Assembly (NCBI GenBank): GCA_945872825.1
Contig: CAMCBD010000010.1
Location: 1-48,236, forward strand
Length of the DNA: 48,236 nt
Source of the DNA: Nitrosomonas ureae
GTDB lineage: Bacteria; Pseudomonadota; Gammaproteobacteria; Burkholderiales; Nitrosomonadaceae
Direction: 5' to 3'
A program made the translations under genes and the position numbers. Below, piece after piece: positions 7,655 through 17,481 of the stretch; positions within the stretch are counted from its first letter, which is position 1, and the number at the start of each line of letters is the position of its first letter. Under the pieces are notes generated by a model, which was not told the origin of the DNA, made no database searches, and saw only the letters and a program-made list of their open reading frames with translations.

Positions 7655-8272
7655 TCAATATTCAACCGGCAACGGATCCAAGCTGCGCCACAAATACCAC
7701 GTAGCCACCGAGCGCCAGGGTTGCCAGGGTTTAGCGAGTTCGAGCATAGTTTTTTTGTCTACCGGCTGCTTGTCAAAATAGTGTTGACTGATCGCGCGTT
7801 GCAGTCCGATGTCGTCCAATGGTAGAACATCCGGGCGTTGCAGGTGAAAAATCAGGAACATTTCTGCTGTCCAACGTCCTATTCCTTTCACTTTGGTCAG
7901 TTGAATGATGATGGTCTCGTCGTCCATATCTACCCATGAAGTGTCACTCAAACTCCCTTCGATAAAGTGCCGTGACAAATCCTGCAAGTAGGTAATTTTT
8001 CGTGCGGATAATCCACAGGTTCGCAGTAAACCCTGTTCCGCTACAGCAATTGTATGCGGCGTCATGTCAGGAATGGCGCCAATTACTTTTTGCCAGACGC
8101 TTTCGGCGGCTTTGACGGAAATCTGTTGCCCGACGATGGAACGCGCCAGAGTGGTGAAAGCACAACCCCGTGAAGTGAGCGTGGCGTCTTCAAATTGCCG
8201 GATTAACTGATGCATGACTTTATCGCATGCAGCCAGTTCCTGTATCGCTTGTGTCCAGTATAACGGCGTCAT
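7655..8272 (-). CDS. DNA-3-methyladenine glycosylase, AlkA/HhH-GPD family
   Basis: A base-excision repair enzyme that removes alkylated purines. The 205-residue product begins MTPLYWTQAIQEL and contains ARSIVGQQISVKAAESVW, the helix-hairpin-helix KVKGIGRWTAEMF and the catalytic-Asp segment PLDDIGLQRAI, the core of the HhH-GPD superfamily. It ends with the usual WRSVATWYLWRSLD. It is of the short single-domain type and lacks the N-terminal AlkA domain and the C-terminal Fe-S cluster of MutY/Nth. The ATG at 8272 is preferred over a TTG-initiated frame from 8335, because homologues start at this point and the extension is not conserved in character. It is on the strand opposite the cell-division cluster and is probably transcribed alone. 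Confidence 0.88.
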   Translation of the reverse strand: MTPLYWTQAIQELAACDKVMHQLIRQFEDATLTSRGCAFTTLARSIVGQQISVKAAESVWQKVIGAIPDMTPHTIAVAEQGLLRTCGLSARKITYLQDLSRHFIEGSLSDTSWVDMDDETIIIQLTKVKGIGRWTAEMFLIFHLQRPDVLPLDDIGLQRAISQHYFDKQPVDKKTMLELAKPWQPWRSVATWYLWRSLDPLPVEY

Positions 8273-8491
8273 ATCTCTGCTGAAGTGGGATTGTTGAACG
8301 GCTGAGAGTGTGCAATTTTTTCGGTAGTAAAACAAGCTTGTTCAGAGTCATTCTCAAAATGAGAATTAACAATTCACATTGAGTATTTCTTCTATCTATC
8401 TTATTTATTTGAACATTTTATTGCTTATTGGATTGCGATCGGCATTCCCATTAAGTCTTTGTCATATAACTATAAACTTCCCAATTCTTGC

Positions 8492-8520
8492 TTGACTATC
8501 GTCTGTTTTTTGATTAAAGT
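8492..8520 (+). promoter_or_regulatory. Putative sigma-70 promoter of the dcw cluster (Pmra)
   Basis: TTGACT at 8492-8497 is followed after exactly 17 bp by TAAAGT at 8515-8520. It is the best -35/-10 pair in the gap upstream of mraZ and lies immediately before the MraZ operator repeats, the usual layout of this promoter. Confidence 0.65.
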
Positions 8521-8557
8521 GGGATCTGGTGGGAGAATGTGGGAAAATTTGGTGGGC
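8519..8557 (+). promoter_or_regulatory. MraZ operator: tandem GTGGG repeats
   Basis: GTGGGA occurs at 8519-8524, 8529-8534 and 8539-8544, exactly 10 bp apart, and a fourth GTGGG at 8552-8556 is 13 bp further on. MraZ is known in E. coli and Mycoplasma to bind direct TGGG(N) repeats with a 10-bp period upstream of its own gene. The array overlaps the -10 element and the expected transcription start, which suggests autorepression of the whole cluster. Confidence 0.85.
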
Positions 8558-8591
8558 CTCGATTAATTTTCCCTTAATAAAAGGAGACAGC

Positions 8592-9038
8592 ATGTTCCGT
8601 GGCATCACGCAGCTCAGTCTGGATGCAAAAGGTAGGCTTGCGATACCCGCAAGATACCGTGGCGAACTGATGTCTTCCTGCACAGGACACTTGATAGTCA
8701 CTGTTGACCCTTCAAAGTGTTTGTTGATTTATCCTCAGCCAGCCTGGGAACCGATAGAACAAAAACTCAATAATCTTTCCAGTTTTGAATCCAAAACCCG
8801 CAACTTGCAGAGGTTGCTGGTGGGTAATGCTTGCGATGTCGAGATGGATGCTGCCGGCCGTATTTTGGTGTCACCACCACTGCGTCAGTTTGCTGGTTTG
8901 TCCAAAGATGTAATTCTGGTTGGTCAAGGCGCAAAATTTGAATTGTGGGATGAAACACAATGGAACTTACAGATAGAAAATGCACTGGCTTTCAAGGATG
9001 GCGATATGCCGCCTGAGCTGGATGGCTTTTCTCTGTGA
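8592..9038 (+). CDS. mraZ: Transcriptional regulator MraZ
   Basis: A DNA-binding regulator of the division/cell-wall cluster, 148 residues with two SpoVT/AbrB-like half-repeats. The signatures are LDAKGRLAIPARYR near residue 10 and MDAAGRILVSPPLR near residue 85, each carrying the DxxxR motif. The start at MFRGITQLSLD is fixed by an AAAAGGAG ribosome binding site at 8579-8586 just upstream; a longer frame opening at 8529 would be translated from within the operator array. It is the first gene of the cluster, 20 bp before rsmH, and is likely autoregulated through the GTGGG repeats. Confidence 0.95.
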   Translation: MFRGITQLSLDAKGRLAIPARYRGELMSSCTGHLIVTVDPSKCLLIYPQPAWEPIEQKLNNLSSFESKTRNLQRLLVGNACDVEMDAAGRILVSPPLRQFAGLSKDVILVGQGAKFELWDETQWNLQIENALAFKDGDMPPELDGFSL

Positions 9039-9058
9039 TGAAGCGGTAAATCGCGCAG

Positions 9059-10003
9059 ATGCACATTGCGGTGTTGTTGCAGGAAGCGGTCGATGCATTG
9101 GCGATAAAACCGGATGGTATCTATGTGGATGCAACGTTTGGGCGTGGTGGGCATAGCCGCTTAATACTGTCGCGGCTGGGTGAACAGGGCCGGTTAATCG
9201 CCTTGGATAGAGATCCTACTGCGGTTAAATCAGGCGAAACAATTACGGACAAACGATTTTCTATCAGACACAGTAGTTTTTCCGGATTGCGGCGGATATT
9301 GCAGGAAATGGGCGTTACAAAGATTGATGGGGTGTTGTTGGATTTGGGGATGTCTTCACCGCAATTGGAAGAAATTTCGCGCGGATTCAGTTTTCGTTCT
9401 GCAGGTCCGCTCGATATGCGTATGGATACAAGTAACGGGCAGACTGCAGCAGAGTGGCTAGCAACGGTTACCGAAGATCAACTGGAATGGGTGATAAAAG
9501 AATATGGCGAAGAACGGTTTGCTAGGCAGATTGCAAGAGCGATTATTATGGCAAGAACGCGGCAGCCTATTGTTACCACACTACAACTTGCCGAGATTAT
9601 CGCCGCGGTCGTTCGCACGCGCCAGCGTCAGCGGGAAAATTTGCGGCATCCGGCGACGCGCACTTTTCAGGCGATACGGATTTATCTCAATCAGGAGCTT
9701 GAGGAGCTGTCGCTAGTTTTGCCGCAGTGCATTGAATTGTTAAATCCGGGGGGAAGGTTGGTGGTCATCAGTTTTCATTCTTTGGAAGATCGCATGGTCA
9801 AACAGTTTATGCGGACAGGAGCCAGTACGGACGAGCTTCCGCGGGGCGTGCCGCTACGGGAGAAAGAGCTGCAACGGTTCAGCAAACAGACATTACGCAT
9901 AATTGGTAAAGCAATTCATCCGGGCGAACTGGAAGTGGCAGAGAATGTGCGGGCAAGGAGTGCGGTGATGCGGGTAGCCGAAAGAATGACATTAAACGGG
10001 TAA
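9059..10003 (+). CDS. rsmH: 16S rRNA (cytosine(1402)-N4)-methyltransferase RsmH
   Basis: It methylates N4 of C1402 in 16S rRNA with S-adenosylmethionine, tuning decoding at the P site. The 314-residue product shows the class I SAM site GIYVDATFGRGGHS (20-33), then the GVLLDLGMSSPQLEE motif and SFHSLEDRMVKQFM near the C-terminal third, all characteristic of MraW/RsmH. The ATG at 9059 gives the standard MHIAVLLQEAV start; an upstream ATG runs into a stop. It is the second gene of the cluster, between mraZ and ftsL, as in most proteobacteria. Confidence 0.96.
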   Translation: MHIAVLLQEAVDALAIKPDGIYVDATFGRGGHSRLILSRLGEQGRLIALDRDPTAVKSGETITDKRFSIRHSSFSGLRRILQEMGVTKIDGVLLDLGMSSPQLEEISRGFSFRSAGPLDMRMDTSNGQTAAEWLATVTEDQLEWVIKEYGEERFARQIARAIIMARTRQPIVTTLQLAEIIAAVVRTRQRQRENLRHPATRTFQAIRIYLNQELEELSLVLPQCIELLNPGGRLVVISFHSLEDRMVKQFMRTGASTDELPRGVPLREKELQRFSKQTLRIIGKAIHPGELEVAENVRARSAVMRVAERMTLNG

Positions 10004-10007
10004 TCGG

Positions 10008-10310
10008 ATGTTCAAACTGAACATTTTCTTTATTTTTGTGTTGATTGCTTGCGCACTGGGCATAGTGACCTCGCAGCATACAGCCCGCAAGCTTTTTATG
10101 GAACTGGAGAACGAAAAAGGAATAGAGCGAAAACTGGAAGTGGAATGGGGAAGATTGCAACTGGAGCAAAGCACATTGATTATGCACGGACGCATCGAGC
10201 AGATTGCGAAAGAGAATTTGAATATGACGGCACCTGCTGCGTCCAGTATACAAATTGTTTCGATCAGCAATGCAGAAGATCGATTAAATCCGAAAGGCAT
10301 TGAGCCGTGA
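10008..10310 (+). CDS. ftsL: Cell division protein FtsL
   Basis: A bitopic inner-membrane divisome protein of 100 residues: a short cytoplasmic end, a membrane helix at about residues 4-24, then a periplasmic leucine-zipper-like coiled coil (about 30-75) containing FMELENEKG and LEVEWGRLQLEQ, typical of FtsL. It forms the FtsQLB complex with FtsQ and FtsB. It begins four bases after rsmH and overlaps the GTG start of ftsI by four bases (GTGA), so translation of the two is probably coupled. Identification rests on position and on the EWGRLQLEQ pattern. Confidence 0.92.
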   Translation: MFKLNIFFIFVLIACALGIVTSQHTARKLFMELENEKGIERKLEVEWGRLQLEQSTLIMHGRIEQIAKENLNMTAPAASSIQIVSISNAEDRLNPKGIEP

Positions 10311-12037
10311 TAAAAATAAAACCCGAGATACCACAAATCAAATTATCGGCATGGCGCTCATTCCTATTGCTCAGTTTACTGGTGCTGGGTTTGGTCAGTT
10401 TGGCAGGTCGTGCGGCCTACTTGCAGGGAATGCACCATGATTTTTTGCAACAGAAGGGAGAATTGCGCTATAGCCGAGTTGTAGAAATGAATGCAGACCG
10501 GGGAATGATTACAGACCGGAATGGGCAAATCCTGGCGATCAGTTCGCCAATCGCATCGGTATATGCCGATCCGAAAGTGGTAAAGATCACCCTCGAGCAG
10601 CTAAAACAATTAGCTGGCTTACTTGAAACCAGCATGGTTGAAATAGATGACCGGATTAAAAGAGAGAATAGCCGATTTGTTTATCTAAAGCGGCAAGTGG
10701 TTCCGGATACCGCCGAGAAGATCATGAAGCTAAAGATTCCAGGTATTTTTTTAAGTAGTGAATCCAAGCGATACTACCCAGAAAGTGAGTTTGCCGCGCA
10801 TGTTCTGGGTTTTACTGATATTAACGACGAAGGTCAAGAAGGTGTCGAACGGGGTTGGCAAGAATCACTCGCCGGTGAATTGGGTAGCCGTCGTGTTATT
10901 AAGGATAACAAAGGGCGAATCATTGAAGATATTGAAAATATCCGCACGCCCAAGCAAGGCCAGGATCTGGTTTTGTCAATCGATAGAAGAATTCAATACC
11001 GCGCGCATGTCGAATTAAAAGACGCGGTAAAAATCAACAAAGCCAAGGCTGGCAGCGTTGTTGTGCTGGATGCGCAGACGGGAGAAATTCTGGCGTTGAC
11101 CAATTTACCGGCTTATAACCCAAACCGAAGATCAACGATCAATAACGAAAGAATTCGCAATCGCGCATTAATTGATACTTTCGAACCAGGATCTACGCTC
11201 AAACCATTTACTGTAGCAATCGCGATGGAAGTGGGAAAAGTCAATGCGGATACGGTCATGCAAACATCCCCGGGAACGCTGCAAGTGGGCAGAAAAACCA
11301 TACGTGATGTCAGTAATAAGGGGGAATTAACAGTTGCCCAGGTAATCCAGCAATCGAGTAATGTCGGAACGGCAAAAATTGCTTTGTCACTCGAGTCGCA
11401 AACAATGTGGGAGATGTTTAATCGCTCCGGGTTTGGCATGCTGACGAACTCGGGTTTTCCTGGAGAAGCCAGCGGAATACTGCGGCCCTATAATAAATGG
11501 CGCACGATTGAACAAGCCACTATGTCATATGGCCACGGTATTTCAACCAGTCTGATGCAATTAGCACGCGCCTATACAATCTTTGCGAGCGGAGGCGAAT
11601 TAAAACCAATCTCGTTGTTGAAGCAAACAATGCCTGTCATGGGGCAACGCGTGATCTCACGTCATACTGCGTTGGCGATGAGCCGTATGCTGGAAATGGC
11701 AACCAAGCCCGGCGGCACGGCGCCATTGGCACAGATTAGTGGCTACCGCGTCGCCGGTAAAACGGGGACAGCACATAAACTGATCGATGGTCAGTACGCC
11801 AATAAATGCTATATTTCAACTTTTGTGGGCTATGCGCCTGCATCAAATCCGCGCTTGATCATTGCGGTGATGATCGATGAACCCTCCGCCGGAAAATATT
11901 TTGGGGGGGCCGTGGCTGCACCAGTTTTTAACAAGGTAATGTCCGGCGCATTACGCATCATGAATATTCCGCCCGATGCGCCTGCTAATAATGTAGTTAC
12001 CTTTACAGCAACACCCGAGATGGATGAAGAAGGATGA
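10307..12037 (+). CDS. ftsI: Peptidoglycan D,D-transpeptidase FtsI (PBP3)
   Basis: The septal class B penicillin-binding protein, 576 residues, that cross-links peptidoglycan at the division site with FtsW. One membrane helix lies at about 18-36. The N-terminal pedestal region includes the DRNGQILA motif near 70. The transpeptidase domain has all three motifs: STLK at 296-299 with the nucleophile Ser296, SSN at 350-352, and KTGT at 485-488. It starts with GTG overlapping the ftsL stop; its own stop overlaps the murE ATG (ATGA). It is complete and of normal length. Confidence 0.96.
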   Translation: MIKIKPEIPQIKLSAWRSFLLLSLLVLGLVSLAGRAAYLQGMHHDFLQQKGELRYSRVVEMNADRGMITDRNGQILAISSPIASVYADPKVVKITLEQLKQLAGLLETSMVEIDDRIKRENSRFVYLKRQVVPDTAEKIMKLKIPGIFLSSESKRYYPESEFAAHVLGFTDINDEGQEGVERGWQESLAGELGSRRVIKDNKGRIIEDIENIRTPKQGQDLVLSIDRRIQYRAHVELKDAVKINKAKAGSVVVLDAQTGEILALTNLPAYNPNRRSTINNERIRNRALIDTFEPGSTLKPFTVAIAMEVGKVNADTVMQTSPGTLQVGRKTIRDVSNKGELTVAQVIQQSSNVGTAKIALSLESQTMWEMFNRSGFGMLTNSGFPGEASGILRPYNKWRTIEQATMSYGHGISTSLMQLARAYTIFASGGELKPISLLKQTMPVMGQRVISRHTALAMSRMLEMATKPGGTAPLAQISGYRVAGKTGTAHKLIDGQYANKCYISTFVGYAPASNPRLIIAVMIDEPSAGKYFGGAVAAPVFNKVMSGALRIMNIPPDAPANNVVTFTATPEMDEEG

Positions 12038-13584
12038 GTTTGATGACTGTCAAAAGAAAGGCATCAAAATTATTTGATAATCATCTTCTGGATGAGATAG
12101 GGGTTCCTATTGAGAATCTTGTCACGGATAGCCGCCTGGTAAAACCCGGTGATACGTTTCTGGCCTATGCGGGTGAAGTGACGGACGGACGTAAATTTAT
12201 CCCGCAGGCAATCGCTGCCGGTGCCAATGCCATTCTCTGGGATCCGCAAAATTTTTCGTGGAATCCGGAATGGCATATTCCTACATTGGCGATCAATGAA
12301 CTGAGGGCTAAAGCAGGACTAATAGCCAGTTATGTTTATGGTAATCCATCACAAAAATTATGGGTGGTCGGAATTACTGGAACCAATGGAAAAACATCCT
12401 GCAGTCACTGGTACGCGCAAGCCATGACAAGTCTAGGCAGGAAAACGGCCGTGCTGGGAACATTGGGAAATGGTTTTAGCGGCGAATTGGAGATTGCTGA
12501 AAATACAACACCCGAAGCCACGGTGCTGCAGCGCTCGCTGGCAAAATTTGTCAAACAAGGTGCGCAGAGTGTAGCGATGGAAGTATCTTCACACGGCTTG
12601 GTGCAAGGAAGACTTAACGGAACAACGTTCTCAATTGCTGTGCTTACCAATTTATCGCATGATCACCTGGATTATCACCAGGATATGGATACTTATGCAG
12701 CCGCCAAGGCGCGTTTGTTTTTTTGGCCGGAATTAAAGTATGCGGTCATCAATATGGATGATGTACTGGGCGTAGAGTTATCGCGCCAGCTCGCTAATAA
12801 ACTTATCAGAACAATAGGCTATGGATTCCGCTATCCGGAAGAACGTTATTCTAATCAATTCAAAATGGTCTACGGTTCAAATCTCAAGGTTGATATCGAG
12901 GGTATGGAGTTTGATATTGAATTTGAGGATAATCACGAACATTTGAGAATTGGTTTGCTGGGTAAATTCAATGCATCAAACTTGCTGGCTGTCATTGCAA
13001 CTTTGCTGGCAAGTGGAATTCGTTTGCCGGATGCAATCCGGTCACTTCAGAGCGCACAACCCATTCCGGGCCGGATGGAAAAATACGAAGGGGTTGATCA
13101 ACCCACTATTATCGTGGATTACGCACATACGCCGGATGCACTGGAGAAAGTGTTGTGCACATTGCGTGAGCTTTCACGCACCACCAGCCAAAAGAAAGGA
13201 ACAGCCGGGCAAAATGCACGTTTGTTTTGTGTTGTCGGCTGCGGCGGTGATCGCGACAAAGGCAAGCGTGCGATGGTCGGTGAAGTGGCTACGCGCCTGG
13301 CAGATGAAGTCATTTTTACCAGTGACAATCCGCGTACGGAAGATCCGCTGAGCATTATTAAAGATATTGTTGCTGGTGCAGGTGCCAAGAACTATCAGAT
13401 AGAGGCCGACCGGGCGTTAGCCATTTATCAAGCAATCGATAATGCCCATAGTGGCGATATTGTTCTGATTGCCGGTAAAGGCCATGAAAAATTTCAGGAA
13501 ATAAAAGGACAGAAAATTCCTCTTAATGATGCGGAAGTTGTGCAGCAAGTGCTGAAGGATTTAGCGATGAAAGTGCGAGTGTAA
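12034..13584 (+). CDS. murE: UDP-MurNAc-L-Ala-D-Glu:meso-diaminopimelate ligase MurE
   Basis: Adds meso-diaminopimelate to UDP-MurNAc-dipeptide in the cytoplasm, using ATP. The 516-residue product has the Mur-ligase N-terminal uridine-binding domain (VTDSRLVKPGDTFLA near 30), the P-loop GTNGKTS (116-122), and the central SHDHLDYH motif. In the C-terminal domain the DNPRTEDP motif marks meso-DAP rather than lysine as substrate. The start codon overlaps the ftsI stop by four bases. A second ATG four codons in (MTVKRKA) cannot be excluded. Confidence 0.95.
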   Translation: MSLMTVKRKASKLFDNHLLDEIGVPIENLVTDSRLVKPGDTFLAYAGEVTDGRKFIPQAIAAGANAILWDPQNFSWNPEWHIPTLAINELRAKAGLIASYVYGNPSQKLWVVGITGTNGKTSCSHWYAQAMTSLGRKTAVLGTLGNGFSGELEIAENTTPEATVLQRSLAKFVKQGAQSVAMEVSSHGLVQGRLNGTTFSIAVLTNLSHDHLDYHQDMDTYAAAKARLFFWPELKYAVINMDDVLGVELSRQLANKLIRTIGYGFRYPEERYSNQFKMVYGSNLKVDIEGMEFDIEFEDNHEHLRIGLLGKFNASNLLAVIATLLASGIRLPDAIRSLQSAQPIPGRMEKYEGVDQPTIIVDYAHTPDALEKVLCTLRELSRTTSQKKGTAGQNARLFCVVGCGGDRDKGKRAMVGEVATRLADEVIFTSDNPRTEDPLSIIKDIVAGAGAKNYQIEADRALAIYQAIDNAHSGDIVLIAGKGHEKFQEIKGQKIPLNDAEVVQQVLKDLAMKVRV

Positions 13585-13586
13585 TC

Positions 13587-14990
13587 ATGATGACGGTTAA
13601 GGAGACTGCTGATGTATTGCACGCCGACTGGAGCGGAAAGGATGTGCTATTTACCGGAGTGAGCACAGATAGCCGCACGCTTAAGGAGGGTGATTTGTTC
13701 ATCGCTTTAACCGGGGAAAAATTTGATGGCAGCAGATTTGTTGGTAACGCTGAGGAGAAAGGCGCCGTTGCCGCGATGATCCAACAAGCGATTGACGGCA
13801 ATGATCTGCCAGCCGGGTTACCCCTGATTCGTGTCAAAGATACGCGATTGGGGTTGGGGCAATTGGCGGCACACTGGAGAAGCCGTTTTGCGCTACCGGT
13901 AATTGGAATCACAGGCAGTAACGGCAAGACTACAGTCAAAGAAATGCTTGCAGCGATATTACGTCAGGCGACGGCAACCGGCAAAGCGGAATTCAATTCG
14001 CAGATGGATTATGTATTGGCAACCGAAGGTAATCTCAATAATGACATTGGTGTGCCACAAATGCTATTGCGGCTGCGGCAGCAGCATCGTTATGCAGTGA
14101 TTGAAATGGGCATGAATCATGTTGGGGAGATTGCCTATTTGACACAGTTAGTAAAGCCTAGCATAGCACTGATTACCAATGCAGGCGCTGCGCATATTGA
14201 AGGATTAGGTTCGGTTGAAGCAGTAGCACGTGCCAAAGCTGAAATATTTACCGGGCTCGACCAGCAAGGAGCGGCTGTTATTAATGCAGATGATAAGTAT
14301 GCGCCATTGTGGCGTGAATGTGCCGGTACACGTAAAATAGTCGATTTTGGTTTGCGGGAAAAAGCGCAGGTAAGCGCCGAATATCAAGTTGATTTACTGG
14401 TCAACAAAATCTGGCTGAAATTGCCGGATGGCGTCGTCAAATTAAAGTTACAGGCGCCAGGTGTGCATAACGTCTATAACGCACTTGCGGCCGCAGCCGC
14501 GGCCACTGCATTGGGCATCAGTAAAGAAATGATTGCAGCAGGATTGGAGCAATTTCGAAGTGTGCAGGGGCGGATGCAGAAAAAGCTGGGGTTGCATCAT
14601 GCACTATTAATCGACGATACATACAACGCAAATCCGGAATCGGTGCGCGCTGCTCTGGCTGTTCTGGCTGCAGCTGTAGGGAAAAAAATACTGGTGCTGG
14701 GCGATATGGGAGAACTGGGCAAATCGGCCATTGATTTACATCGTACGATTGGGAGAGATGCGCGCAATGCAGGGCTTGATCAATTGTTGACTTTGGGAGA
14801 ACTCAGCGCTTACGCAACGGAAGAATTTGGTAAAGGTGCGCAGCATTTTAACACCATCGATGAATTACTCAATGCGACCGAAAGTTTGCTTGCCGATGAT
14901 GTCACCCTGTTGGTGAAAGGGTCGCGCTTTATGCATATGGAACGCGTGGTTCGGCAACTGGAACAACCCAAGAGGATTCCATGCTGCTGA
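13587..14990 (+). CDS. murF: UDP-MurNAc-tripeptide:D-Ala-D-Ala ligase MurF
   Basis: Adds D-Ala-D-Ala to complete the UDP-MurNAc-pentapeptide. The 467-residue protein shows [16 protein letters not shown] (about 26-41), the P-loop [11 protein letters not shown] (110-120), [10 protein letters not shown] and the C-terminal [10 protein letters not shown] motif, specific for MurF. It starts two bases after murE. Two ATGs are adjacent at 13587 and 13590, and either would give the same protein within one residue. Its end overlaps mraY by ten bases. D-Ala-D-Ala is supplied by the Ddl ligase further down this cluster. Confidence 0.95.
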   Translation: MMTVKETADVLHADWSGKDVLFTGVSTDSRTLKEGDLFIALTGEKFDGSRFVGNAEEKGAVAAMIQQAIDGNDLPAGLPLIRVKDTRLGLGQLAAHWRSRFALPVIGITGSNGKTTVKEMLAAILRQATATGKAEFNSQMDYVLATEGNLNNDIGVPQMLLRLRQQHRYAVIEMGMNHVGEIAYLTQLVKPSIALITNAGAAHIEGLGSVEAVARAKAEIFTGLDQQGAAVINADDKYAPLWRECAGTRKIVDFGLREKAQVSAEYQVDLLVNKIWLKLPDGVVKLKLQAPGVHNVYNALAAAAAATALGISKEMIAAGLEQFRSVQGRMQKKLGLHHALLIDDTYNANPESVRAALAVLAAAVGKKILVLGDMGELGKSAIDLHRTIGRDARNAGLDQLLTLGELSAYATEEFGKGAQHFNTIDELLNATESLLADDVTLLVKGSRFMHMERVVRQLEQPKRIPCC

Positions 14991-16066
14991 CGCTTTCCCA
15001 ATGGCTGGCTCAGGATATCCGCGCTTTTAATGTATTTAGTTATATTACTTTACGCACTATGCTGGCTGCTCTGACTGCATTGATTATTTCTTTCATCATT
15101 GGCCCGGTGATGATACGCAAGCTGACCGCCTACAAAATTGGCCAATCCGTACGTGATGATGGTCCGCAAACGCATCTTGTGAAAGTGGGTACGCCGACGA
15201 TGGGCGGTGCCTTGATAGTGATGTCAATTGTACTCACCACCTTATTGTGGGCTGATTTAGGCAATCGATACATCTGGGTAGTGTTGCTGACTACTCTGGG
15301 ATTTGGTGCAATTGGTTGGGTAGACGACTACCGGAAAGTAGTTCACCGCAACCCAAAGGGACTCTCTGCAAGGGTCAAATTCTTCTGGCAATCGCTGATT
15401 GCCATTATTGTTGCGCTATATCTGGCTTCAACTGCCGAGATACCGGCGCAAACAGACATGATCGTACCCTTCTTCAAGGAAGTAGCGATTCCATTGGGAG
15501 TCACAGGCTTTGTGATATTGACCTATTTTGTTATTGTCGGCACCAGCAATGCAGTAAATCTGACCGATGGATTGGATGGTTTAGCCATTATGCCGACTGT
15601 CATGATCAGCAGCGCACTGGCTGTTTTTGCCTATGTGGCAGGGCATGTCGTATTTGCTAAGTATCTGGGAATTCCCTATATCCCCAATGCGGGAGAATTA
15701 TCCGTATTTTGTGGCGCCATGGCAGGTGCTGGGCTTGCCTTTCTGTGGTTTAACGCCTATCCCGCTGAAGTATTCATGGGTGATGTGGGTGCACTGGCTT
15801 TGGGGGCTGCTTTGGGAATCGTCACCGTGATAGTCCGCCAGGAGATTGTGCTGGTAATTATGGGCGGTGTTTTTGTGGTGGAAGCGCTGTCTGTGATGTT
15901 GCAGGTAGCCTCATTCAAATTACTGGGCAAACGCGTTTTTCGCATGGCGCCACTGCATCATCATTTTGAATTAAAAGGCTGGAAAGAAAACCAGGTGGTG
16001 GTCAGATTCTGGATTATTACCATCATCCTGGTGTTAATTGGATTATCGACATTAAAATTAAGATGA
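14981..16066 (+). CDS. mraY: Phospho-MurNAc-pentapeptide transferase MraY
   Basis: An integral membrane enzyme that transfers phospho-MurNAc-pentapeptide to undecaprenyl phosphate, giving lipid I. The product has 361 residues with about ten membrane helices. The family signatures are present: [17 protein letters not shown] (the Asp-Asp pair used in catalysis), [22 protein letters not shown] and [13 protein letters not shown] near the end. The ATG lies inside the last codons of murF, and the stop overlaps the murD start by four bases. The polyprenyl carrier it needs is recycled by UppP, encoded at about 30 kb. Confidence 0.96.
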   Translation: MLLTLSQWLAQDIRAFNVFSYITLRTMLAALTALIISFIIGPVMIRKLTAYKIGQSVRDDGPQTHLVKVGTPTMGGALIVMSIVLTTLLWADLGNRYIWVVLLTTLGFGAIGWVDDYRKVVHRNPKGLSARVKFFWQSLIAIIVALYLASTAEIPAQTDMIVPFFKEVAIPLGVTGFVILTYFVIVGTSNAVNLTDGLDGLAIMPTVMISSALAVFAYVAGHVVFAKYLGIPYIPNAGELSVFCGAMAGAGLAFLWFNAYPAEVFMGDVGALALGAALGIVTVIVRQEIVLVIMGGVFVVEALSVMLQVASFKLLGKRVFRMAPLHHHFELKGWKENQVVVRFWIITIILVLIGLSTLKLR

Positions 16067-17478
16067 TTTTGCAAGATAAAACAGTACTGGTGTTAGGAAT
16101 GGGCGAAACGGGCCTGTCCATGGTGAAATGGCTAGTGCGCCAGGGTGCAACCGTACGTGCAGCAGATAGCCGGCTGGAACCGCCGCACTGGAAAGAAATC
16201 ATGGAAACACATCCAGCTATAAAGGTGTACAAAGGAAAATTTGAAGACAAAGTTTTTGATGACATCGAAATGATTGCAATGAGTCCTGGTGTTCCGTTGG
16301 CGGATCCTTTTGTGCAACAAGCTGTACAGCGTGGCATACCCGTGATCGGTGACATGGTTCTTTTTACCTGGGCACTTGAGCAAAGCGGTATGCCAAAACC
16401 TAAGGTTGTCGCTATTACGGGATCGAATGGCAAGACAACAGTAACCGCAATGGTTGGCGCTATGTTGAAGAAATCAGGCTGGAACGTTGAAGTGGCGGGG
16501 AATATTGGTCCAGCTGTTTTAAATGCACTCATGCAGCAAATAGATGCGGGTAATTGGCCGCAAGCCTGGGTTCTGGAAACATCCAGCTTTCAATTGGAAA
16601 CAACCCATAATCTGAACGCATATGTAGCTACAGTACTCAACTTGAGTGAAGATCATTTAGATCGCTATACCAGTATGCAAGATTATGTAGTAGCAAAAGC
16701 AAGAGTTTTTTTACATGAAAAGAGTAATGAAGGTATACAGATTCTAAACCGGAATGATCCGGGTGTCTGTGCCATGGCATTGGCGGGCAGGAAGCAAATC
16801 ACTTTTGGTTTGGATGAATCCCCTACGCAAACAGATTTTGGCATCATGCACGATGGGGATGATTTGTGGCTGATGGAAGGGGATTTGCAATTAATGAAAA
16901 CCTCCGAGCTGGTTGTCAATGGGTTACATAATGCTATCAATGCACTCGCAGCATTGGCCATGTGTCGCGCATTAGGCGCATCCATGGATCCGCTGTTGTC
17001 AGCGCTACGGGAATTTCGTGGTTTACCGCACCGGATGGAAAAGGTTGCTGCGTTTAACGGCGTTACTTTCTATGATGATTCGAAAAGTACGAATGTCGGT
17101 GCAACGGTGGCAGCACTAAACGGCATGAAGCAGAATGTCATATTGATTGCCGGCGGTGATGGGAAGGGACAGGATTTCTCACTTATGAAACAGTCGGTTG
17201 CCAATAATGCCCGGGCAGTGGTGCTGATTGGTCGTGATGCGGGAATCATTGCTGACGAATTGAAAGATTGCGGTGTGCCTTTGCATTTTGTAGTTACGAT
17301 GGAAGAAGCTATGCAGAAAAGCTTTTTGCTGGCGCAAACGGGAGATGTGGTATTGCTATCCCCCGCTTGCGCCAGCTTCGATATGTTTAGAAATTATATA
17401 CACCGCGCAGAAGTATTTGTTGCGGCCGTCAGAGATATTGAGAACAAATTCTTTAGTTTTGGACAGAAAAAACATTAA
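16063..17478 (+). CDS. murD: UDP-MurNAc-L-alanine:D-glutamate ligase MurD
   Basis: Adds D-glutamate to UDP-MurNAc-L-Ala in the cytoplasm. The product has 471 residues: an N-terminal Rossmann-like domain ([17 protein letters not shown]), the ATP site [25 protein letters not shown] and [10 protein letters not shown] in the central domain, and GLPHRMEKV followed by FYDDSKSTN (the usual DDSKATN with Ser for Ala). It starts on the mraY stop. All core motifs are present and the length is typical, so it should be active. Confidence 0.95.
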   Translation: MILQDKTVLVLGMGETGLSMVKWLVRQGATVRAADSRLEPPHWKEIMETHPAIKVYKGKFEDKVFDDIEMIAMSPGVPLADPFVQQAVQRGIPVIGDMVLFTWALEQSGMPKPKVVAITGSNGKTTVTAMVGAMLKKSGWNVEVAGNIGPAVLNALMQQIDAGNWPQAWVLETSSFQLETTHNLNAYVATVLNLSEDHLDRYTSMQDYVVAKARVFLHEKSNEGIQILNRNDPGVCAMALAGRKQITFGLDESPTQTDFGIMHDGDDLWLMEGDLQLMKTSELVVNGLHNAINALAALAMCRALGASMDPLLSALREFRGLPHRMEKVAAFNGVTFYDDSKSTNVGATVAALNGMKQNVILIAGGDGKGQDFSLMKQSVANNARAVVLIGRDAGIIADELKDCGVPLHFVVTMEEAMQKSFLLAQTGDVVLLSPACASFDMFRNYIHRAEVFVAAVRDIENKFFSFGQKKH

Positions 17479-17481
17479 CTG

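Noticed and set aside
7443..7658. 71-codon minus-strand frame after the glycosylase gene
   Set aside because: TTG start overlapping the previous stop, no ribosome binding site, no motifs and an unconvincing amino-acid composition.
8351..8365. TTCTCA-AAA-TGAGAA palindrome as a Fur box
   Set aside because: Only a partial match to the Fur consensus, about 80 bp from the glycosylase ATG and far from the mraZ promoter, with no iron-related gene beside it.
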